A DNA stretch of 64,000 nt from Fen-1301 sp963786395. Lineage in GTDB: Bacteria; Bacteroidota; Ignavibacteria; Ignavibacteriales; Ignavibacteriaceae. Below, in pieces: positions 37,884 through 47,990 of this stretch. Made by a program: the position numbers and the translations under genes. The DNA lies in the NCBI GenBank assembly GCA_963786395.1, contig CAWAZD010000010.1, positions 62,001 to 126,000 of the forward strand, given 5' to 3'. The first letter of the stretch is position 1. Every line of letters begins with the position of its first letter. Under the pieces are notes generated by a model that was not told the origin of the DNA, did no database searches, and saw only the letters and a list, made by a program, of their open reading frames with translations.

Positions 37884-39133
37884 TTAAATTCCGAATTGTC
37901 GAATATTATTATTCCGTTTTTTATTGTCATAATATTCAGATTTATTCCTGTATTATAAATTAGGTCTGAATATTCTGGCGAATTTATTATAGCAAAGTCT
38001 GCTTTCTTACCTGGTTCTATGCTTCCGCATTTGCTGTTTATTCCCAAAGCACAAGCAGCATTAATTGTATAGGAAGAAATAACCTCTTCGATTGACATTT
38101 TCATATTAATCGCTGCCAGACTCATTATCATTGGAATATTAATAATGTGGCAAGAACCTGGATTAAAATCTGTAGCAATAGCTACTATAACATTATTATC
38201 AATAAGTTTTCTTGCAGGTGCATAACGGTAATTCAGGAAATAGGACACACCGGGCAGAAGAACAGCAGTAGTATTGGAATGAGCCAATTTTGGAATTTGT
38301 TCCATTTGCATCATTTCCAGATGTTCTACACTAACTGCTTCATATTTGAGAGCTGTTTCCAGTCCTCCAATATTATTGAATTGCTCGGTATGTACTTTAA
38401 TTTTTAGTCCAGTATTTCTTGAAGCATTTAAAATTCGATCTGTTTCTTCTGCAGAGAATGCAGTGCCTTCACAAAATACATCACAAAAAATGGCTAACTT
38501 TTTCTCGGCTACAACCGGAATAATATTATTAATAAGTAATTCAATGTATCCTTCATGATCTTCTTTAAATTCGGAAGGATAAGTGTGTGCACCCAAGAAA
38601 GTAGATATTATATCTATGGGGAATAAATTATTTAATTGATTAATTACCTTGAGTATTTTTATTTCATTTTCGAAGTCGAGCCCGTAGCCACTCTTAATTT
38701 CAAGATTCGTAACTCCCTGCGAAATAAAACTTCGGACTCGCGGAGAAGCTATATTTATAAGTTCATTGAAAGTTGTATCCCTTACGGCCTTAACAGTGGA
38801 CTTTATTCCTCCTCCGGAATATGCTATTTCTTCATAGGTAGCACCATTTAACCTGAGTTTGAATTCATTTACCCTGTTGCCGGCATAAACGGAATGAGTA
38901 TGGCATTCAATAAACCCCGGGAAAATAGTTTTGTTTTTTAAAGATATAAGTTCATAACTCGAACTATTTTTAATTGAATTTGTGGGAATAATATCCTTTA
39001 TTATATCATCTTCAATTATAATTGAATGCTCGGTTAAAACATTAAGATAGCCCAGATCTTTGCCTTTCTTAACATTCTTTCCGTTAGTATTAACTGTTAC
39101 AATTTGTGAAGAATCTTTAAGGATTTTCAACAT
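37880..39133 (-). CDS. hutI: Imidazolonepropionase
   Basis: 417 residues of the amidohydrolase fold. Motifs: FPGFIECHTHSVYAGNR (metal His pair), SGGGIKSTVKAVRDT, HTEQFNNIGG, and ATDFNPGSCHI (metal Asp). It opens imidazolone-propionate to N-formimino-glutamate in the cytoplasm. hutH and hutU are not in this window. It begins one base after the stop of the SPOR lipoprotein gene's downstream neighbour position, that is, directly after 39135 in transcription order. Confidence 0.93.
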   Translation of the reverse strand: MLKILKDSSQIVTVNTNGKNVKKGKDLGYLNVLTEHSIIIEDDIIKDIIPTNSIKNSSSYELISLKNKTIFPGFIECHTHSVYAGNRVNEFKLRLNGATYEEIAYSGGGIKSTVKAVRDTTFNELINIASPRVRSFISQGVTNLEIKSGYGLDFENEIKILKVINQLNNLFPIDIISTFLGAHTYPSEFKEDHEGYIELLINNIIPVVAEKKLAIFCDVFCEGTAFSAEETDRILNASRNTGLKIKVHTEQFNNIGGLETALKYEAVSVEHLEMMQMEQIPKLAHSNTTAVLLPGVSYFLNYRYAPARKLIDNNVIVAIATDFNPGSCHIINIPMIMSLAAINMKMSIEEVISSYTINAACALGINSKCGSIEPGKKADFAIINSPEYSDLIYNTGINLNIMTIKNGIIIFDNSEFK

Positions 39134-39134
39134 A

Positions 39135-39680
39135 TTATCTTATAATATTAACTGTATCTCGAATAACTTTAGAATCTGCATAGCCCATCTGGGTGAGTTT
39201 GAAACTAAAATCGTTAGCTTCGGAAGAATTTATAAAATCTCCGGCTTTTACTTTATAAAAGGGAGGGTCAAAAGAAATATATACAGGTTTCCTATCCATT
39301 CTGAAATATACTTCTGATTTGAATTTATTTGCTTCGTCAAGATTGTCTGTTGTCGCTATTAGTACCCGGTAGCCAGGCATTTGTCTTAAGATTTTGTTCT
39401 CGGTAGAAACTATTGAAAGTGAGTCAAAATTATACCATGCATTTAGACCTGTTTCGGATTTGTTAAAAAAACGTGGTATTGTGTCACTTATATTTATGTT
39501 TACTTTATAAGGTGAAATATCGAAATCTTCTTTAAGAACTAAAGTGTCGTAATTTTTTGTCCTTGAGTTTACAGAGGATGGTTTTCCATTTTGTTGAAAT
39601 CGGGAACCTACAGATGTCAACGTACCGCAGGAATACATTGTTATGATAGAAAATATTAGAAAAAAGAAAATATATCTCAT
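39135..39680 (-). CDS. SPOR-domain lipoprotein
   Basis: 181 residues with a lipobox at ITMYSCGTL. A C-terminal SPOR-like domain of about 75 residues reads PGYRVLIATTDNLDEANKFK, then VYISFDPPFYKVKAGDFIN and a final QMGYADSKVIRDTV. SPOR domains bind denuded glycan strands of peptidoglycan, often at division sites. First gene of the unit that continues into hutI one base after its stop, an unexpected partner for histidine degradation; read-through may simply be tolerated. Confidence 0.75.
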   Translation of the reverse strand: MRYIFFFLIFSIITMYSCGTLTSVGSRFQQNGKPSSVNSRTKNYDTLVLKEDFDISPYKVNINISDTIPRFFNKSETGLNAWYNFDSLSIVSTENKILRQMPGYRVLIATTDNLDEANKFKSEVYFRMDRKPVYISFDPPFYKVKAGDFINSSEANDFSFKLTQMGYADSKVIRDTVNIIR

Positions 39681-39855
39681 TTTTTTAACTTATTAAGCGA
39701 TAACAAATATAAATATATATATTGACTAACTGAAACACTGACCATAATTAATCCACTAATATTTTTTATATTTAACTTTCAATTATAAATGAAAAAAACT
39801 AAATTTAAGTAAGATTCTTTTGCAAGCTATCTTGTTTAAATAATAAAGATGATAT

Positions 39856-40236
39856 ATGAAAAATCCTACTAAAATACTGATCGTTGAAGATGATCTTATT
39901 ACTCAGCAGATACTTGGGCTCTACATGATAGATTATGATCATGTTGTCGTTTCTTGTGGCGAGGAAGCTATAAAGGAGTGCAAGTCAAATAATTATGATA
40001 TCATTTTAATGGATATTCGGTTAAAATCAGGCATTGATGGGGTAAAGACTTTCAAACAAATAAAAGAAATCGAAGGGTATAAGAAAATTCCTATTTTAGC
40101 AATAACTGCATATGCAATGAGAGGGGATAAGGAGTATTTTTTGGAAGAAGGTTTTGAAGGGTATCTAGCAAAACCATTTTTAAAAGAAAATTTGGTTGAA
40201 CTAATAACTTCCGTCCTTAAAAAACAAACAGTATAG
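39856..40236 (+). CDS. Single-domain response regulator
   Basis: 126 residues consisting of one receiver domain. It has the acidic pair in ILIVEDDLITQ, the phospho-acceptor Asp53 in ILMDIRLKSG, Thr/Ser in ILAITAYAMRGD and Lys in GYLAKPF. There is no output domain, so it acts by protein contact or in a phosphorelay. It precedes glgA on the same strand but with a 108-bp gap. The partner kinase is not identified. Confidence 0.9.
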   Translation: MKNPTKILIVEDDLITQQILGLYMIDYDHVVVSCGEEAIKECKSNNYDIILMDIRLKSGIDGVKTFKQIKEIEGYKKIPILAITAYAMRGDKEYFLEEGFEGYLAKPFLKENLVELITSVLKKQTV

Positions 40237-40344
40237 TCCATTTCTGTCTAATCGCTCTTACCATAATCGTTTAAAGATTATTTTTTTGAGAAACAGCAAA
40301 TAATTTAGTAACTTTGACTGTTAATTTATAATATTTTAATCGAA

Positions 40345-41839
40345 ATGGCTGCAAAAAAACTTAAAATCCTCTTTGTTACCCCTGAAGTTGTTCCATTTGT
40401 AAAAACTGGGGGATTAGCTGATGTTTCCGCTGCTTTACCACAAATGCTAACAGAACTTGGGCATGAAGTAAGGATGGTTGTTCCAAAATACGGTGCCGTC
40501 GACGACAGAAAATTCAAAATCCATGAAGTTGTTCGCCTAAAGGATCTGCATCTACAAATCGGGGATAAGGATGTGGTTTTTTCATTAAAATCATGCTTTT
40601 TACCCGGACAAAAGATAAGAGTTCAAATATATTTTCTTGATAACTTCGAATATTTCGGAAGTAGAAACAGTCTTTATGTCGATCCAATGACTGGTCTGGA
40701 TTATCCTGATAATGATGAAAGATTTATTTTGTTAGCCAGATCAGTTTTTGAACTGATTTCCAAACTTGGCTGGATTCCTGATATTATTCATTGTAATGAT
40801 TGGCAGACCGGTTTTATTCCGGCTTACCTAAAAACTCTATTTAAGGGCATAGAGACATTCTCTACATTTAAAACTGTTTTTACTGTTCACAATCTTGCAT
40901 ATCAGGGACAATTCCCCAAATCTAGTATTCTTTAAAACTGGATTTCCTGATGAACTCAACTCTGAAAAGGGAATTGAGATTTATAATAAAATTAATTTTA
41001 TGAAAAGCGGGTTACTATTTGCTGATGTTATAAATACTGTCAGCGAAACTTATGCTAATGAGATCAGAACTGATGATGAACTCGGAGCGGGGCTCAAATC
41101 TGTGCTAGCGAAAAGAAAAAATGACCTTTATGGTATAATCAATGGTATTGATACTCACCTTTGGAACCCCGACAAGGATAAACATCTTCCTAAGAAATAT
41201 TCTTATAAAACCATTGAAGATAAAGTTGAAAATAAAAAAATACTTGCAGAGAAATTTGGGCTCACTTTTAATCCGACTACACCGATAATTGGTATTATTT
41301 CAAGACTCTTTGATTCTAAGGGATTTGATTTAATTACTGAAGCATTTCCTGAATTGATGAAAATGAACCTGCAGATGGTGCTTCTTGGAAATGGTGACAG
41401 GAAATATCACAATTTCTTTGAAAAAGCTGGTAGGAAATACCAGGATAAATTTGCATCTTACCTTGGATTCAATGATGATCTTGCTCATTTAATAGAAGGG
41501 GGAGCTGATATGCTTCTAATGCCTTCAAATTATGAACCATGCGGCTTGAATCAGATGTACAGCCTTGTTTATGGAACTGTTCCAATTGTCAGAGAAACTG
41601 GTGGTCTTGCAGATACTGTTATTAAATTTAATGAAAAGACGACTGAAGGCAATGGGTTCATGTTCAAACAATATGAATCTGCAGCTATGCTGAAGGAAAT
41701 TTCACGTGCGTTGAAAATATTTGAAGATAAAAAGACGTGGACAAAAATTCAGAAGAATGGCATGAAATGTGATTTTAGTTGGAATGCTTCAGCTAGAAAA
41801 TATATCGAGTTATATAAGACCATACTAGAAAGCGATTAA
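40345..41839 (+). CDS. glgA: Glycogen synthase, one frameshift
   Basis: The first frame (40345-40935) has the family start KILFVTPEVVPFVKTGGLADV and continues to TVHNLAYQGQFPKSSI. The next frame resumes FKTGFPDELNSEKGIEIYNK, then INGIDTHLWNPDKD, GIISRLFDSKGFDLI, MPSNYEPCGLNQMYSLVYGT and ETGGLADTV. Deleting one base near 40930 restores a protein of about 497 residues, the usual length. GlgA extends alpha-1,4-glucan from ADP-glucose. The break lies between two conserved blocks, so a sequencing error is likely; a true break would inactivate the enzyme. Confidence 0.9.
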
Positions 41840-42013
41840 TGCTGAACAAATCCTTTTCACTTCTAAATCTCAAAATGATCGCATTCTCCTATTTAGGTTA
41901 TTTTGCGGATTGTATTTCTAACTTGCAAAAACGGAATATATTTCCAAGCTTTGTGGCTGTAAATTTATTGGATTACCTTAATTTTTAATAATGATATATC
42001 CGGAGAAATAATT

Positions 42014-43213
42014 TTGTCAGTAAAAACCCTATCATTCTTTATTCTGATATTTGTTTCATTAACACTGCTTTCCTGTAGCAGTGACCCTTCTGCTATTGGA
42101 AGCTCGTATCTGAAAGGAGATCAGATTAAATTAGATTCTCTGGATTCCTTTAAAGATACCTTAACGCAGGTTTCATCTACATACCAGCATTCAGTACCTC
42201 TTGGATATGCCAATTCACTCTTGCTTGGTGTTAAAGGAGATAATACGGCTAATACATTACTTAGTTTTAATATCGTTCTTCCTGATTCAATTATAGCTGA
42301 TCTAAAATTGAGTAATCTTACAGTTACAAACGCCTTTGTGCAATTATTTAAAAGTTATGTTTATGGTGATTCTACTTCAGCTTTAGATTACTCTGTCCAT
42401 GAAATAAATAAAGGTTGGACTTCTACTAGTTTTACTATTGATAGTTTTAAGGTTTGGCAGCCGGGTAATCAGTATAATGCTGCTGACATCGGAAGCAGCA
42501 AATCAGTCAACGATTCTTTGTATCAGTTTAGTATACCTAACTCTCTAGCATCAACATGGATAACTAACATAGCTAACGGTGCTACTCCGGATAATGGTAT
42601 TTTACTTATCCCATCTTCCGGAGCAAATAAGATTGTTGGTTTCTATGCCCTTTCTCCCACAACTACAGTTGATATTCCTTATATCTATATTGTGGTTAAT
42701 AAACCCAATTTTTATATAGATACATTGAAATTTTCTACTACTGCAGACCTAAGTGTGGTTTCAGGTCCAATACCCCAGAATCAACAGGATTACATGTTCG
42801 CACAATCCAGTGTTATATTGGAATCCCGTTTGAAGTTTAATCTTTCCAAACTTCCACCCCATGCTATAATTAATTATGCAGAATTAGACCTCACAATTGA
42901 TTCTACTAAATCAGTTTTCGGTGTTCCTTTCACTGATCAGCTGATAGCGAAGTTTATTACTGATACAACTAATACTGATTCTATAAGCAATACAAGTACT
43001 AGTGCTGTTGTTCTTAATAGATCCGGCTCTATTTATACCGGAAACATCACTTATTATATACAGACCTGGTTATCCTTGAAAAATAATATGGGTATAGAAA
43101 TTCTACCAAGTACCTTCACGGAAGGAGTAGATTTATGGGCAATTTATGGAAGCAATGCAACAGATCCCGCAAAAAGACCGAGATTAAAAATCACCTATAC
43201 AAATAAATTATAA
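42014..43213 (+). CDS. Secreted lipoprotein with DNRLRE-like beta-sandwich repeats
   Basis: 399 residues starting at TTG after GGAG, with lipobox LTLLSCSSD. Two similar beta-rich halves contain the pattern AFVQLFKSYVYGDSTSALDYSVHEI...W and YAELDLTIDSTKS....FGVP, reminiscent of DNRLRE domains that occur in large surface proteins. It is followed after 2 bp by an outer-membrane protein gene, so it may be its surface partner. No specific function can be assigned. Confidence 0.6.
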   Translation: MSVKTLSFFILIFVSLTLLSCSSDPSAIGSSYLKGDQIKLDSLDSFKDTLTQVSSTYQHSVPLGYANSLLLGVKGDNTANTLLSFNIVLPDSIIADLKLSNLTVTNAFVQLFKSYVYGDSTSALDYSVHEINKGWTSTSFTIDSFKVWQPGNQYNAADIGSSKSVNDSLYQFSIPNSLASTWITNIANGATPDNGILLIPSSGANKIVGFYALSPTTTVDIPYIYIVVNKPNFYIDTLKFSTTADLSVVSGPIPQNQQDYMFAQSSVILESRLKFNLSKLPPHAIINYAELDLTIDSTKSVFGVPFTDQLIAKFITDTTNTDSISNTSTSAVVLNRSGSIYTGNITYYIQTWLSLKNNMGIEILPSTFTEGVDLWAIYGSNATDPAKRPRLKITYTNKL

Positions 43214-43215
43214 AT

Positions 43216-44490
43216 ATGAAATTAATAACTATTATATTTTTTTCTCTAATTACTTTAATCCAAACTACTAATGCTCAGCAGTCTGTTTATACAAGATTTG
43301 GTCTTGGTGACGTTGAGTTTTCTTATTCTGGCAGACGCCTGGGAATGGGACAGATGGGTACATCTGTTTCCGATGAAGATTTTATCGGTACTTTAAATCC
43401 TGCAGGTTGGAATAGGTTGAAAATGACAAGAATTGAATTCGGGGTAGCATACAACGGTAACTTTGTCTCTGATTTGTCACAGAAAAAGTTTTACGCCGGT
43501 ACACAGTTTACTGGTTTTACTATGGCATTCCCAGCAAGTTCATTATACGGTATAGGAATTGCGATGGGTATCGTACCTGTTACAAATGTAAATTATAAAG
43601 TAAATGACCATGGGACTGATCCTAATTCCTCAGTTGGGGATTATGATATCACTTATGAAGGGAGCGGTGGACTGTCAAAAGTATTTCTGGGATCTTCCTA
43701 TAAACTTCCCCTCTGGGATATTAATATTGGTGCTTCATTAGACTATTATTTCGGGAATGTAAATTACTCTTCTTCGATAGCATTTACCGGTTCAAATAAT
43801 TTAAGCGCTTCATATCAAAGAACTTATCAACCCAAAGGAGTTGGTACTACTCTTGGTTTTATAACTCCTGATTTTTTAGCAGGTGCAGTTTCAGCTTTTT
43901 CTGATCTCAGGGTGGGTGCTTCCGTAAATATAGTTCCAAAAATAAATGCGGATACTTTGTTAACTTCATCATCAACTTTACGAACTGATACCGTAACCAC
44001 TGCTGTACTCGATATGAAAATTCCATATAGGATAAATGCGGGCGCAAGTGTACTAGTTAGTAAAAAATATCTTATTACCCTTGATGTAGCATATCAACCC
44101 TGGAGTAAGTATTCTTTAGGCAATATTAAATCTACTAACTTAAGAGACATGCTGTTAATAAGCGCAGGTACAGAATACAGACCTATCAGGGAATTAGGGG
44201 GTAATTTCTGGAATCAGATAATTTTAAGGGGTGGGGTAAGTTATGAACAAACCCAATATATTTTTAATAATACCGGAATAAACCAGTTCTCTGTTTATGG
44301 TGGTTTTTCAGTTCCACTCAGTTTTGGAAATACAATCGATATTGGAATTCAATATTCTGTACGTGGCACAACCGATGCAATTCCTGTTAATGGGTCTACC
44401 GATGTTATTCTTCTGAATAAAGAAAAAGGATTTAGAGTAGGAATCGGTTTAAGTTTAGGTGATATATGGTTTTTGAGAGAAGAGAAATAG
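43216..44490 (+). CDS. Outer-membrane transport-like beta-barrel
   Basis: 424 residues with a signal peptide ending TNAQQ. SYSGRRLGMGQMGTSVSDED and GTLNPAGWN near the start resemble the N-terminal plug-like region of FadL/UPF0164-type barrels. The remaining residues form alternating strands. It is preceded by the lipoprotein gene (2-bp gap) and followed 1 bp later by rpiB, and may be part of one long transcription unit reaching to 47990. Confidence 0.65.
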   Translation: MKLITIIFFSLITLIQTTNAQQSVYTRFGLGDVEFSYSGRRLGMGQMGTSVSDEDFIGTLNPAGWNRLKMTRIEFGVAYNGNFVSDLSQKKFYAGTQFTGFTMAFPASSLYGIGIAMGIVPVTNVNYKVNDHGTDPNSSVGDYDITYEGSGGLSKVFLGSSYKLPLWDINIGASLDYYFGNVNYSSSIAFTGSNNLSASYQRTYQPKGVGTTLGFITPDFLAGAVSAFSDLRVGASVNIVPKINADTLLTSSSTLRTDTVTTAVLDMKIPYRINAGASVLVSKKYLITLDVAYQPWSKYSLGNIKSTNLRDMLLISAGTEYRPIRELGGNFWNQIILRGGVSYEQTQYIFNNTGINQFSVYGGFSVPLSFGNTIDIGIQYSVRGTTDAIPVNGSTDVILLNKEKGFRVGIGLSLGDIWFLREEK

Positions 44491-44491
44491 G

Positions 44492-44926
44492 ATGAAAATA
44501 TCCATTTCTTCTGACCACGCCGGGTTCAGATATAAGGAATTGATTAAAAATTATCTTATAAATAAGGGATACGATATTACTGACAGGGGAACTTACTCGG
44601 AAGAATCCGTAGATTATCCAGACTTCATTCAGAAATCGGCTCTAGATGTTGTTCAACATAAAGTTGAATTTGGTATCGGAGTCTGCGGTTCAGGTATTGG
44701 CGTCTCAATTTCTGCGAATAAAGTAAAAGGAATTAGAGCTGCCTTAGTATTGAACGAAGAAATGGCATCTTTATCAAGAAAACACAATAACGCTAATTTC
44801 CTTGCTCTTAGCCAAAAATTCATAGATGAGAATCATTTATATAATATATTGGATACATGGCTTAATACTAGTTTTGAAGGTGGAAGACACCAAAGAAGAA
44901 TTGATAAGCTTGAATTAAACTTATAA
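44492..44926 (+). CDS. rpiB: Ribose-5-phosphate isomerase B
   Basis: 144 residues of the RpiB/LacAB family: ISSDHAGFRYKELIK at the start, DYPDF, then GVCGSGIGVSISANKVKGIRAA with the catalytic Cys near residue 68, and the HNNANFLALSQ block. It interconverts ribulose- and ribose-5-phosphate. Linked to glyA 18 bp downstream; this rpiB-glyA order is common in bacteria. Confidence 0.93.
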   Translation: MKISISSDHAGFRYKELIKNYLINKGYDITDRGTYSEESVDYPDFIQKSALDVVQHKVEFGIGVCGSGIGVSISANKVKGIRAALVLNEEMASLSRKHNNANFLALSQKFIDENHLYNILDTWLNTSFEGGRHQRRIDKLELNL

Positions 44927-44944
44927 TTAAAATTTTATTATCAT

Positions 44945-46241
44945 ATGTTTGAAAATTTAACTAAAGATCAGGAAATGTTCGAAGTTGTTAATCTGGAAAC
45001 AAAGCGCCAGCTAGAGAATCTTGAATTAATAGCTTCAGAGAATTTTGTAAGTCCAGCAGTTTTAAAAGCAGCAGGATCTGTTCTAACTAATAAATATGCT
45101 GAAGGATATCCGGCTAAAAGATATTACTGCGGTTGTGAATATGTCGATATGGCTGAAGATATTGCGCGCACCAGATTAAGAAAGTTATTCAATGCCGAAT
45201 ATGTGAATGTTCAGCCTCATAGCGGATCCCAGGCAAATATGGCTGTTTTCATGACTCTGCTTAAACCTGGTGATAAATTCATGGGGCTTAAGTCTTGCAC
45301 ACGGGGGACATTTAACCCACGGCTCCCCTGTTAATTTTTCCGGAATCCTATACCATGCTGTTGGTTATTCCTTGAATAAGGAAACAGGTCGATTGATTAT
45401 GAACAGGTTGCTGAAATGGCAGAACGGGAAAGACCGAAACTGATCATTACAGGAGCAAGCGCTTATTCAAGAGAATGGGATTATAAAAGATTCAGAGAGA
45501 TAGCTGATTCAATAGGTGCTTTCCTAATGTGCGATATGGCTCATCCGGCTGGTTTAATTGCAAAAGGACTACTGAATAGTCCGCTTCCTTATTGCGATGT
45601 TGTAACATCCACAACTCATAAAACTTTACGAGGACCGAGAGGTGGCATTATTCTTATCGCAAAGGATAAGGAAAATACACTCGGTGTTAAAACTCCAAAA
45701 GGCGACAGACTAAAACTAATGGTCAGAATTATTTGACAGCACAGTAATGCCTGGAATCCAAGGCGGTCCCTTAATGCACATTATTATGGCAAAAGGTGTT
45801 GCTTTCGGAGAAGCACTTAAGGATTCATTTACAGTCTATGCTGAACAGGTTATTAGAAACTGCAAAGACCCTTGCTTCAAAATTAAATGAATGCGGCTTT
45901 GATATTGTATCCGGCGGGACAGATAACCACCTGATGCTGATTGATTTGACAAATAAAAATATTACAGGTAAACAGGCTGAAATTGCTTTGGGAAAAGCAG
46001 GGATTACTGTAAATAAAAATATGATCCCTTTCGATACAAGAAGTCCTTTTGTTACCAGCGGTATCAGGATAGGTACTCCCGCAGTTACTACACGCGGAAT
46101 GAAAGAATCTGAAATGAATAAATTGGTGAATTTATTGATAAAGCAATTATTGAAAATGAAAATGATACTGTACTTGCTTCTATAAAATCAGAAGTTCGTG
46201 AATTCTGTACTATATTCCCATTGTTTCAAGAATCTAATTAA
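44945..46241 (+). pseudogene. glyA: Serine hydroxymethyltransferase, broken by about five one-base shifts
   Basis: All parts of a normal SHMT are present but spread over three frames: LIASENFVSPAVL and the YAEGYPAKRYYCGCEYVD block; LAHGGHLTHGSPVNFSG; MCDMAHPAGLIAKGL and STTHKTLRGPRGG (the PLP-Lys motif); STVMPGIQGGPLMH; and GIRIGTPAVTTRGM. Frame changes are needed near 45290, 45394, 45720, 45858 and 46130, each fixed by one base. With them the protein is about 425 residues, the usual length, and ends FPLFQESN. Conserved residues are intact and no in-frame stop is seen, which argues for error clusters or very recent decay. SHMT makes glycine and methylene-THF from serine. Confidence 0.88.
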
Positions 46242-46251
46242 CTGATATAAA

Positions 46252-47013
46252 TTGGCACCAAAAGATCAACCAGAAAATAATCCCGGTTCCGATGAGGAAG
46301 ACGAAAAGGAAATGACTTTCCTCGATCATCTCGAAGAACTGAGGTGGAGGATTATATTTGCATTGATTGGACTTACGATTGGAACAATACTCTGCCTCAT
46401 ATTCGTTGATTTTCTTGTTGATGTTATTTTGCTCAGACCTGCCAGAATTTCAGGTGTAAAACTCCAGAACCTAAAACCATTCGGACAGTTGATGTTATAT
46501 TTCCAGGTTGGGGTTATTGGCGGTGTAATATTAAGTCTTCCCAATATATTTTATCAGCTATGGAAATTCATATCTCCGGCACTTAGGAAAAGTGAAAGGA
46601 AATATATCTGGTGGATAGTTATTTTTACTACGTTATGTTTTCTAATCGGAATCGTGTTCGCATATTTTGTTATGCTTCCGTTTACATTGAAATTTGCAGC
46701 TACATTTGGATCCGCATCAATTATCAACCAATTTGCAATTGATGAGTATATGAATATTATTTTAAGTGTTATGCTAGGTGCAGGACTAGTTTTCGAGCTA
46801 CCAATGATTTCTTTTTTTCTTACTAAACTCGGTATCTTAAAACCTGAGTTTATGAAGAAATACAGAAGACATGCTATTGTGTTTATAATGATTGCGGCTG
46901 CTTTTCTGACTCCTGGTACTGACCCTGTATCGCAAATAGTTCTTGCCATTCCTTTGTTATTACTTTATGAAATAAGTATATTAATTTCAAAACTTGCTGT
47001 TAGGAAAAAGTGA
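46252..47013 (+). CDS. tatC: Twin-arginine translocase subunit TatC
   Basis: 253 residues starting at TTG, with an acidic N-terminal segment and the TatC mark MTFLDHLEELRWRI followed by six membrane helices. Typical later pieces are FGQLMLYFQVGVIGG, SPALRKSERKYI and FELPMISFFLTKLGI. TatC binds twin-arginine signals and exports folded proteins across the inner membrane. It lies 10 bp after glyA and overlaps the next gene by four bases. Confidence 0.93.
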   Translation: MAPKDQPENNPGSDEEDEKEMTFLDHLEELRWRIIFALIGLTIGTILCLIFVDFLVDVILLRPARISGVKLQNLKPFGQLMLYFQVGVIGGVILSLPNIFYQLWKFISPALRKSERKYIWWIVIFTTLCFLIGIVFAYFVMLPFTLKFAATFGSASIINQFAIDEYMNIILSVMLGAGLVFELPMISFFLTKLGILKPEFMKKYRRHAIVFIMIAAAFLTPGTDPVSQIVLAIPLLLLYEISILISKLAVRKK

Positions 47014-47990
47014 TACGAAGCGAATTATCTGAAATTAGCCGACCCATTAAAAATGAATTGCAAACATTCAATGAGTTGTTTAGGAAGTCAATAACTTCCA
47101 AAGTGGGTCTGGTTGATCTGATTGCCAGATATATTTTGCGACAGAAAGGGAAAAAAATTCGTCCGCTATTAGTTCTTCTTGCCGCTAAAGTAACCGGCGG
47201 AGTTAATGAGAGAACATACAGAGGCGCTCTACTTGTTGAACTGCTTCATACTGCAACCCTTGTTCATGATGATGTTGTGGACAATGCAGATAAAAGAAGG
47301 GGATTCTGGTCGATAAATGCTATTTTCAAAAACAAAGCAGCTGTTCTGATGGGGGATTATCTTTTATCCCGCGGTCTCCTCATTGCAGTCGAAGGGAAAG
47401 ATCACGATTTTCTTAAAGTAATTACCAATACCGTTAAAAGAATGTCTGAAGGCGAACTTCTTCAGATCCAGAAAACCAGAAAACTTGATATAGACGAAAA
47501 AACATATTTTAACATAATATCTGATAAGACCGCTTCTTTACTTGAAACCTGCTGTCTTATTGGTGCACTTAGTTCAACAGATAATCCGGAATATCATGAA
47601 GCCATGAAAAATTTCGGTGAGTCTATTGGTATTGCTTTTCAGATTCGTGACGATGTATTAGACTATGAAGGTTCATCAAGTCTTATTGGTAAACCGGTAG
47701 GCGGGGATATTAAAGAAAAGAAAATTACTCTTCCTCTTATCTATTCACTTAACCAGGTTAATGGAGGTGAGGCTGATAGAATTAAACGTCTTATTAGAAA
47801 CGGAGCAAAAAAAGATTCTGTTAATGAAATAATGGAATTTGTGAGAAAGAATAAAGGTATAGATTATGCGTTGGAACAGGCGAATCTTTATTCTATCCGT
47901 GCAAAAGAATCTCTCAAAATCATACCCGACTCTCAGAGTAAAATAGCTCTTGAAGCAGTAGTCGATTACGTTATAGAAAGAAAGAACTAA
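47010..47990 (+). CDS. ispB: Trans-polyprenyl diphosphate synthase (IspB type)
   Basis: 326 residues starting at GTG inside the tatC end (GTGA overlap). The two Asp-rich motifs are VHDDVVDNAD and FQIRDDVLDYEG. GKKIRPLLVLL, MGDYLLSRGL and GDIKEKKITLPLIY are also typical. It makes the long isoprenoid side chain of a quinone, probably menaquinone, by chain elongation with IPP. A quinone fits the respiratory cytochromes in the window, but chain length cannot be predicted here. Confidence 0.92.
   Translation: MIRSELSEISRPIKNELQTFNELFRKSITSKVGLVDLIARYILRQKGKKIRPLLVLLAAKVTGGVNERTYRGALLVELLHTATLVHDDVVDNADKRRGFWSINAIFKNKAAVLMGDYLLSRGLLIAVEGKDHDFLKVITNTVKRMSEGELLQIQKTRKLDIDEKTYFNIISDKTASLLETCCLIGALSSTDNPEYHEAMKNFGESIGIAFQIRDDVLDYEGSSSLIGKPVGGDIKEKKITLPLIYSLNQVNGGEADRIKRLIRNGAKKDSVNEIMEFVRKNKGIDYALEQANLYSIRAKESLKIIPDSQSKIALEAVVDYVIERKN

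Noticed and set aside
40895..41839. Separate glycosyltransferase gene after glgA
   Set aside because: It is the C-terminal two thirds of GlgA in another frame.
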